DNA from: Mariprofundaceae bacterium
Lineage (GTDB): Bacteria; Pseudomonadota; Zetaproteobacteria; Mariprofundales; Mariprofundaceae
Length of the DNA stretch: 11,362 nt
Direction of reading: 5' to 3'
Assembly: GCA_030950965.1 (NCBI GenBank)
Contig: JAUZQP010000058.1
Span: 1 to 11,362, forward strand
A program made the position numbers and the translations under genes. Positions within the stretch are counted from its first letter, which is position 1, and the number at the start of each line of letters is the position of its first letter. Below are positions 6,230-11,362 of this stretch, piece by piece. The notes under the pieces are model-generated. The model saw only the letters and a list, made by a program, of their open reading frames with translations, was not told the DNA's origin and made no database searches.

Positions 6230-7039
6230 TTACCTCCCAAAAACCCGTTGAAGGATGCCTTTTTTTTCTACGTCAATAAAACTTAATGGCATATCATGAC
6301 CAAGGAAGCGGGCGGCAAAATCAGCATACGCCATGCCCCTGCGGCTTTTTTCATCATGAATCACAGGGATACCTGCATTCGACGATTGCAAAACACTCTC
6401 GGACTCTGGAATAATGCCGATTAAAGGGATACCGAGGAGTTCGCGAATATCATCCATGCCGAGCATTTCCCCCGCTGCCACACGCTCAGGGACGTAACGG
6501 GTAATCAACAAATGCTCACGCACAGGTTCTAAACCTTGTTCAGCGCGGCGTGATTTGGCATTGATGATACCTAAAATACGGTCAGAATCACGTACCGATG
6601 AGACTTCGGGGTTGGTGACCACAATCGCCTCATCAGCAAAATAGAGTGCCATTAAGGCACCGCGTTCAATACCAGCGGGTGAGTCGCACACAATATAATC
6701 AAATTGCTGTTGGAGCTCATCAAGAATACGGCCCACGCCAGGTTTATCCAGCGCATCTTTGTCGCGGGTTTGCGAGGTGGCTAAGACGTATAGGTTGGGG
6801 CAGCGTTTGTCTTGAATCAAGGCTTGGCTGAGGCTGGCATCACCGTTAATCACATTGATTAAGTCATAAACAACACGCCGTTCGCAGCCCATGATTAAAT
6901 CGAGGTTGCGTAAACCGACATCAAAGTCGATCACTACGGTTTTATGCCCTTGCAAGGCTAACCCTGTGGCGAAGCTGGCACTGGTGGTGGTTTTACCCAC
7001 GCCGCCCTTGCCCGATGTGACTACTATAATTTTTGACAA
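6230..7039 (-). CDS. minD: Septum site-determining ATPase MinD (TTG start)
   Basis: A 269-residue ParA/MinD-family ATPase, next to 270 in E. coli. It binds ATP, dimerises on the inner membrane, recruits MinC and is released by MinE. Visible features are the deviant Walker A KGGVGKTT (11-18, with Lys11 and Lys16), IDFDVGLRNLDLIMG (37-51) with Asp40, the switch-II region DSPAG, and the C-terminal amphipathic membrane-targeting helix ending EKKGILQRVFGR. The start is set at TTG 7039: the protein then begins SKIIVVTSGKGG after its Met, exactly as in the family, and AAGGA (7051-7047) lies seven bases upstream. A longer version from TTG 7075 would add twelve residues foreign to the family and overlap minC. 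The gap to the minC stop is ten bases. Confidence 0.97.
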   Translation of the reverse strand: MSKIIVVTSGKGGVGKTTTSASFATGLALQGHKTVVIDFDVGLRNLDLIMGCERRVVYDLINVINGDASLSQALIQDKRCPNLYVLATSQTRDKDALDKPGVGRILDELQQQFDYIVCDSPAGIERGALMALYFADEAIVVTNPEVSSVRDSDRILGIINAKSRRAEQGLEPVREHLLITRYVPERVAAGEMLGMDDIRELLGIPLIGIIPESESVLQSSNAGIPVIHDEKSRRGMAYADFAARFLGHDMPLSFIDVEKKGILQRVFGR

Positions 7040-7049
7040 GACATCATCC

Positions 7050-7796
7050 TTATGTGAAACAATCAATCGGTGCAATCAATAAACGCTCGCCTTCTAACCA
7101 TGCTTGTGTCGCACCACCTTGAGCTTCCACCGATGAAATCTCAAAAGCGCGGTAAAAGCCCGCAATCACTAACATTTCACCAGCAAAAGCATGGGCGAAA
7201 ATACATGCTTTTGTATCGCCTCTGGCTCCTGCCAGTGCGCGACCACGAAGGGAACCATACACGTGAATATCGCCATCAGCAGCGATTTCTGCCCCCGCGT
7301 TGACGCTTGCCATCACTACCAAGTCACCGCCCTGGGCATACACTTGCTGCCCTGTGCGCACCGTGTGTGTAACGATCTTTGTTGGCACCCTAGCACTGAC
7401 TGTGGCTTGTTGTTTCGGTGCCTCTTTTTTGACGTTATTGCTATGTTGTGCGCTGGTCGGTAATACCGCAAGACCAGCAGAAATAGCGTCAGCCTGCATT
7501 TTTTTACTGCCATGGACGATGCCGACGGGGAGTAATGCCGCTTGGCGCAATACGGTCAGTAACTCAGGGAAGTCAACGGTCGTGAATACCGCTTCCACCT
7601 CACCCTCTAAGGCCGACAGTGTAGATAAATCAACCACCAATGGCGCATTGAGGAAAAACCGTTGTGACTCACTCAAGCGACGACTAAGCTCAGCTTTCAC
7701 GACACGCAGGTCATTGTTGTGTAGCTGCAAAACAGGCATGGAAAATACCGAACCCTTGAATTCAAAAGGGACTTCATGCGTTTTTTGTTCGGTCAT
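7050..7796 (-). CDS. minC: Septum site-determining protein MinC
   Basis: A 248-residue MinC, the division inhibitor that MinD brings to the membrane, where it antagonises FtsZ polymers near the poles. The N-terminal domain (about 8-112) shows FEFKGSVFSMPVLQL and APLVVDLS. A Lys/Ala/Gln-rich linker follows (about 114-140). The C-terminal beta-helix (from 147) carries RTGQQVYA, GAEIAADGDIHVYGSLRGR and ALAGARGD, the MinD-binding and dimerisation region. The ATG at 7796 has AAGGAG eight bases upstream (7810-7805), overlapping the stop codon of the preceding glycosyltransferase gene. That packing ties minCDE to the envelope and lipid genes upstream rather than to its own promoter. Confidence 0.96.
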   Translation of the reverse strand: MTEQKTHEVPFEFKGSVFSMPVLQLHNNDLRVVKAELSRRLSESQRFFLNAPLVVDLSTLSALEGEVEAVFTTVDFPELLTVLRQAALLPVGIVHGSKKMQADAISAGLAVLPTSAQHSNNVKKEAPKQQATVSARVPTKIVTHTVRTGQQVYAQGGDLVVMASVNAGAEIAADGDIHVYGSLRGRALAGARGDTKACIFAHAFAGEMLVIAGFYRAFEISSVEAQGGATQAWLEGERLLIAPIDCFT

Positions 7797-7808
7797 ACGA
7801 TACGCTCC

Positions 7809-8861
7809 TTAGTGAATTAATCCGAGTTGACGCGACTGCTGCGTGATGCGCCATGCTGCGACACTATAGAGTAGTAAAAAAGGAAGGAATAGTGCCATGC
7901 GCACATCACCTTCCATCGACATCATCAGCCATGCCATCAAGCCTTGGGCAATAGCACAGCCGCCGTAGATCATGGTGACTTGCCCATGACTGCGACCTTG
8001 GCGCACCAGTAATTGATAGAGGTGGCTGCAATGCGCTTGAGCAGGGTTTTCACCTGCGACAATCCGCCGTCCCATGGTGAATACGGTATCAAAAATAAAA
8101 TGCAGTAGCAAGAGTGGCATGACTAAAAAGGATGTGTGGGAGGCATCGTAACGCGCTGCAATTAATGCCAAGCAACCCAAGGTGAAGCCAATAAAGGTGC
8201 TGCCAATATCACCCATAAATATTTTTGCTGGAGGACGATTAAAGCATAAAAATCCAGCACTTCCAGCAACAATGGTATAGCTGGCAAGGTACACGAAGGT
8301 GCTCCCTTGTTGGTAGCTAATCAAAGCAAAAAAAGCTGCTGCAATCATCGCGGTGGACGCTGCAATACCGTCAATGCCGTCCATAAAATTATAGGCATTA
8401 GTCAATCCGAGTAGCCATAAAAAGGTAAGGATATACCCCATGATACCCAACGACGTGATGCCAAAACCAGGGATCGCCAGTTCATCCAGCACGAGACCTG
8501 AGAGCAAAACCACGCTGATCGCGACACAATGCAACGCCAACTTTATATGAAAGCGGTAGTTGTGCAGGTCATCCAGGAACGATAATAGGGCAATACTGTA
8601 GGCTGCAAGTACAAAGCCAATGAAATAATGTGTCTTGAGGTACACGGTGTTCCCCAGCACGCCAATCATCACCAAGCCGATGAGGAACGCGGCGACAATC
8701 GCTACTCCGCCACCACGCGGAGTCGGGGTTTCATGCGACGAACGTTCGTTGGGAATATCCAAAAACGCCGTGTGATGAATCATCCAACGGGTAATCGCCC
8801 AAGACGATAAGCATAACACCAGTGCAAACAACAGGTGAGAAAATAGTGCAGCCCAAGTCAC
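7809..8861 (-). CDS. Polyprenyl-phosphate sugar-1-phosphate transferase (glycosyltransferase family 4, WbpL/WecA-like)
   Basis: A 350-residue polytopic inner-membrane protein of the MraY/WecA/WbpL superfamily (PF00953 type). It transfers a sugar-1-phosphate (GlcNAc, QuiNAc or FucNAc are typical) from a UDP-sugar to undecaprenyl phosphate, the first step of O-antigen or other glycan assembly. Motifs in order: DIPNERSSH followed by TPRGGG (35-52), FLDDL (95-99, Asp97/Asp98), NAYNFMDGIDG (155-165), FMGDIGS (215-221) and the C-terminal loop AHCSHLYQ (276-283). The DIPN/PTPRGGG form and the HCSHLYQ loop point to WbpL rather than MraY. About ten or eleven membrane segments are expected. The start is GTG 8861 with a poor Shine-Dalgarno, 17 bp after the accA stop; no ATG occurs before residue 27, which lies after the first membrane segment. 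The exact sugar cannot be told. Confidence 0.9.
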   Translation of the reverse strand: MTWAALFSHLLFALVLCLSSWAITRWMIHHTAFLDIPNERSSHETPTPRGGGVAIVAAFLIGLVMIGVLGNTVYLKTHYFIGFVLAAYSIALLSFLDDLHNYRFHIKLALHCVAISVVLLSGLVLDELAIPGFGITSLGIMGYILTFLWLLGLTNAYNFMDGIDGIAASTAMIAAAFFALISYQQGSTFVYLASYTIVAGSAGFLCFNRPPAKIFMGDIGSTFIGFTLGCLALIAARYDASHTSFLVMPLLLLHFIFDTVFTMGRRIVAGENPAQAHCSHLYQLLVRQGRSHGQVTMIYGGCAIAQGLMAWLMMSMEGDVRMALFLPFLLLYSVAAWRITQQSRQLGLIH

Positions 8862-8878
8862 CTTTGTGTGCCTATCTA

Positions 8879-9841
8879 TTAGCTGGCAGTATGGAACGTA
8901 CCGATATTGCGCAGGCGTGATTGACGCTCTTCTAGCAAACGGTCTAAGGGTGTATCCAATAATTGCTCTAGGGCTGGCTTTAACGTCTGCTGCATTAATG
9001 ACGCTGCTTCGGCGAGGTCACGGTGCGCGCCTTGGCGTGGCTCTTTAATCACGCCATCGAGCAAATGAAGCTCTTGCAGATCTTTGACCGTCGGCTTTAA
9101 TGCTTCAGCGGCTTGTTCGGCATAAGCGCGATCACGCCACAAAATAGCGGCACAGCCTTCGGGGGAAATGACCGAATAGGTGGTGAATTCCTGCATATAC
9201 AAACGGTCGCCAATACCCAATGCCAACGCGCCGCCAGAGCCTCCTTCACCAATAACGGTGCAAATAACAGGCACTTTGAGGCTTGCCAGCTCCATTAAGT
9301 TGCGGGCAATAGCTTCACTTTGTCCACGCTCTTCGGCATCAATGCCTGGCCAAGCACCTGCGGTGTCAATAAACGTCATGACAGGCATGCCAAAGCGTTC
9401 TGCCATCTGGAGTAAACGCAGTGCTTTGCGGTAACCTTCTGGTTTTGCCATACCAAAGTTACGTTTGACTTTTTCTTTGGTGTCGCGACCTTTTTGTTGA
9501 CCGATAATCATCACCGCATGTTCACCGAAGCGCGCTGGACCACCGACAATGGCAGCATCATCGGCAAAGGCACGGTCGCCATGCAGTTCTTGGAAGTCTT
9601 CAAACAACAACGGCACATAGTCCAAAAAATAGGGACGGTCAGGGTGACGCGACAGTTGCGAAATTTGAAAGCGTGATGCATTCTGATAAATGGAATCAAT
9701 CAGCTTATCACGTTTTTTGATCAGCTTTTCCACCTCTTCAGCAATATCAATCGCCGCATTGCTACCCATATGCGATAATTCTTCGATTTTTTCCGACAAC
9801 TCTGCAATCGGTCGTTCAAATTCCAAATAACTCAAAGCCAT
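8879..9841 (-). CDS. accA: Acetyl-CoA carboxylase carboxyltransferase subunit alpha
   Basis: A 320-residue AccA (319 in E. coli). With AccD it forms the carboxyltransferase that moves CO2 from biotin on AccB to acetyl-CoA, giving malonyl-CoA for fatty acid synthesis. Co-linear with the family throughout: N-terminal YLEFERPIAELSEKI, RHPDRPYFLDYV (65-76), QQKGRDTKEKVKRNFGM (115-131), GYRKALRLLQMAERF, GEGGSGGALALG (198-209, the oxyanion-type glycine region) and YSVISPEGCAAILW. The normally near-invariant DTPGAYPGIGAEERGQ reads DTAGAWPGIDAEERGQ here (159-174). The ATG at 9841 has AAGGA ten bases upstream in the last codons of dnaE, and only six bases separate it from the dnaE stop. The dnaE-accA order is also that of E. 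coli. Confidence 0.97.
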   Translation of the reverse strand: MALSYLEFERPIAELSEKIEELSHMGSNAAIDIAEEVEKLIKKRDKLIDSIYQNASRFQISQLSRHPDRPYFLDYVPLLFEDFQELHGDRAFADDAAIVGGPARFGEHAVMIIGQQKGRDTKEKVKRNFGMAKPEGYRKALRLLQMAERFGMPVMTFIDTAGAWPGIDAEERGQSEAIARNLMELASLKVPVICTVIGEGGSGGALALGIGDRLYMQEFTTYSVISPEGCAAILWRDRAYAEQAAEALKPTVKDLQELHLLDGVIKEPRQGAHRDLAEAASLMQQTLKPALEQLLDTPLDRLLEERQSRLRNIGTFHTAS

Positions 9842-9847
9842 GCTCTA

Positions 9848-11362
9848 CTATTCCTTTGCCCTAAACATCGGTTCACGTTGTTTCACATCAGGCTTCCATG
9901 TTCGACACTGTACGCGAACATGCTCTGCCCCAAAGGTTGCATCTAGGGCTTCCTGTACCGTGGTGCTCCAGCTTGGTGCGGCAGGAGCGTCCAAACGCGC
10001 CATGCTGCCATCGGAAAGGCGGACTTCAAACAACCAATGTACATCACTCTCTTCTTGCCGCATGCCGTGCAATTGCTGCAAACAGCGTTCACTTAAGGCA
10101 ATGGTGCTGGTTTTTACTTCAATCCGTGCCACCAATGTGGGTAATATTTCATCCACTGCCATGATGGCTTCAGCCAACAGGCTGGGCTCCTCTTTGCTGC
10201 GATCCACCTTGGCAGCCAGCAGCAAGGGTCTCTCTGACTGCAATAACTCTCGCGCAGGTTCGTACACATCGGCAAAGCAGACCATTTCCATACTCCCATA
10301 CAGGTCCTCAATACCAATAAACGCCATACAACCACGCGCCGTACGATGTTCGCGCACGCTGCTAATGCCAATGGGAATCACCACTCTGGCATCGTCTTGG
10401 TAGTCATCTAACTGACCCAGCTTAGCATTCCCTAGGTGGTGACAGAACTGGTAATCTTCCAGTGGATGACCACTGAGATAAAAGCCCAGCACTTCGCGTT
10501 CCACCTGCAAACATTGACCACGCGACCACGGTTTAACGGAGCTAAATAATTCACTACCATCGGGCGAAGGTTCAGCCACTTCAAACAACGACAACTGGCG
10601 GCTTAAACGTGCATCACGGCGGCGTGAAGCTTCTGCGATGGCGGCAGGTAAGCCCTCTAAACCAGCTCGCACATGGGGAATCATGCTGTTCATCGCCCCC
10701 GCTTTAATCATCACTTCGCAAAAGCGTTTGTTCAAGGTGCGCGGCGGCAAGCGTGTAACTAAATCTTCGAACGAGGTGAAAACACCCCCTTCAGCACGCG
10801 CCGTTACAATCGCTTCTGCTACCGCTTCGCCTGCGCCTTTGACTGCGCCCATGCTGAACCGAATTGCCGTACCTTCTGGCACAAACACCCAGTGCGATGC
10901 GTTAATATCGGGGGGTAATACATCAATCGCCATATCGCGGCAGTCACGTACCAAGGATGCAATCTTGTCACTATTACCCGCAACACAGGTCATGGTAGCA
11001 GCCATAAAGGCCTGTGGGTAATGGGCTTTTAAATAGGCCGTTTGGTAGGCAATCAGGGCGTAAGCGGCAGAATGCGATTTGTTGAAACCGTAGCCTGCAA
11101 ATTTTTCCATCAGGTCGAAGGTTTCTTCTGCCTTGGCTAAATTCACCCCCAGCTTTTCGGCACCGGTCATGAAAATTTGCCGCTGCTCTGCCATTTCTTC
11201 GGCTTTTTTCTTACCCATTGCACGGCGTAATAAATCCGCCTGCCCCAGCGAATAGCCAGCCAAGACTTGGGCAATCTGCATCACCTGTTCTTGGTAGAGA
11301 ATCACGCCGTTAGTTTCTTGCAAAATCGGCTTTAATTGCGGCAGCAGGTATTCAATGGTGCG
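9848..11362 (-). CDS. dnaE: DNA polymerase III subunit alpha, C-terminal part (5' end outside window)
   Basis: The open frame runs off the right edge, giving 504 residues that correspond roughly to E. coli DnaE from residue 630 to the end. It is the replicative polymerase subunit. The first part is the fingers region (TNGVILYQEQVMQIAQVLAG, then RRAMGKKKAEEMAEQR and FAGYGFNKSHSAAYALI). It is followed by the helix-hairpin-helix region (MGAVKGAGEAVAEAI, LPPRTLNKRFCEVMIKAGA), a linker with SRQLSLFEV, then GQCLQVEREVLGFYLSGHPL, an OB-fold (VVIPIGISSVREHRTARGCM through FADVYEPARELL) and the tau-contacting C-terminal domain. The PHP domain and the palm catalytic aspartates lie upstream of the window. 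The TTG at 11323 is internal, since family sequence continues before it (IEYLLPQLKPIL). The stop TAG at 9850-9848 carries the accA ribosome site. Confidence 0.97.
   Translation of the reverse strand, partial: RTIEYLLPQLKPILQETNGVILYQEQVMQIAQVLAGYSLGQADLLRRAMGKKKAEEMAEQRQIFMTGAEKLGVNLAKAEETFDLMEKFAGYGFNKSHSAAYALIAYQTAYLKAHYPQAFMAATMTCVAGNSDKIASLVRDCRDMAIDVLPPDINASHWVFVPEGTAIRFSMGAVKGAGEAVAEAIVTARAEGGVFTSFEDLVTRLPPRTLNKRFCEVMIKAGAMNSMIPHVRAGLEGLPAAIAEASRRRDARLSRQLSLFEVAEPSPDGSELFSSVKPWSRGQCLQVEREVLGFYLSGHPLEDYQFCHHLGNAKLGQLDDYQDDARVVIPIGISSVREHRTARGCMAFIGIEDLYGSMEMVCFADVYEPARELLQSERPLLLAAKVDRSKEEPSLLAEAIMAVDEILPTLVARIEVKTSTIALSERCLQQLHGMRQEESDVHWLFEVRLSDGSMARLDAPAAPSWSTTVQEALDATFGAEHVRVQCRTWKPDVKQREPMFRAKE

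Noticed and set aside
7040..7075. A longer MinD beginning at TTG 7075
   Set aside because: The extra twelve residues are not found in MinD, overlap minC, and the TTG at 7039 has a well-spaced AAGGA.
7300..7812. A 170-codon plus-strand open frame across minC
   Set aside because: It is a mirror of the minC coding sequence with no ribosome site or recognisable domain.
9840..10403. A 187-codon open frame on the plus strand over the end of dnaE
   Set aside because: It is antisense to a well-conserved dnaE, has Ser/Arg/Cys-rich shadow composition and no recognisable family.
10638..11021. A 127-codon plus-strand open frame within dnaE
   Set aside because: It is antisense to conserved polymerase sequence and has low-complexity Ala/Ser/Thr composition typical of shadow frames.
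1..11362. CRISPR arrays, tRNA or rRNA genes, insertion sequences, phage or toxin-antitoxin genes
   Set aside because: No regularly spaced direct repeats, cloverleaf-like segments, transposase motifs or terminal inverted repeats were seen on either strand.

Overview
The window looks like chromosomal DNA of a Gram-negative proteobacterium. It encodes proteobacterial-type AccA, DnaE, MinC/MinD/MinE and a WecA/WbpL-like envelope glycosyltransferase, together with a type IV pilin locus. The gene neighbourhood and protein character are compatible with a marine iron-oxidiser-like lineage such as the Zetaproteobacteria, or with a deep gammaproteobacterium. I cannot decide the taxon from sequence alone, so treat it as a guess. 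No rRNA, tRNA, CRISPR array, insertion sequence or phage gene was seen.

Plus-strand half (1-4843): the window opens inside the 3' end of a probable type IV pilin gene whose C-terminal part has two cysteines. A strong intrinsic terminator follows. Next is a tightly packed run: an ABC ATPase (472-1146), an ABC-2 permease (1143-1955, ATGA overlap), a signal-anchored helical/TPR-like protein (1965-2648), a second, cysteine-free type IV pilin (2654-3151) and an O-antigen-ligase/PglL-like membrane enzyme (3158-4843, TTG start). Pilin next to an ABC ATPase and permease recalls the pilA-pilG-pilH-pilI locus of Myxococcus xanthus, where the ABC system is needed for pilus biogenesis. The ligase beside a pilin recalls the pilin O-oligosaccharyltransferases (TfpO/PilO, PglL). 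The best reading is a pilus assembly and pilin-glycosylation locus.

Minus-strand half (4862-11362): a compact run of housekeeping genes, read right to left: dnaE (3' part only), accA, a polyprenyl-phosphate GlcNAc/sugar-1-phosphate transferase, minC, minD, minE and a CinA/PncC-type protein. Gaps in the first six genes are 3-17 bp, and several Shine-Dalgarno sequences lie on or near the preceding stop codon, so this is very likely one operon. An 81-bp gap with an inverted repeat separates minE from cinA. The two halves converge at about 4844-4861.

How the parts may work together: the sugar-1-phosphate transferase primes lipid-linked glycans at the inner membrane, and the ligase of the opposite operon could move such a glycan onto pilin in the periplasm. 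This link is inference. The oddest items are the CinA-like protein with a divergent, shortened N-terminal half, the ligase gene that starts with TTG in the same frame six bases after the pilin stop codon, an AccA with changes in a highly conserved active-site-region motif, and the unnamed TPR-like protein of the pilus locus.
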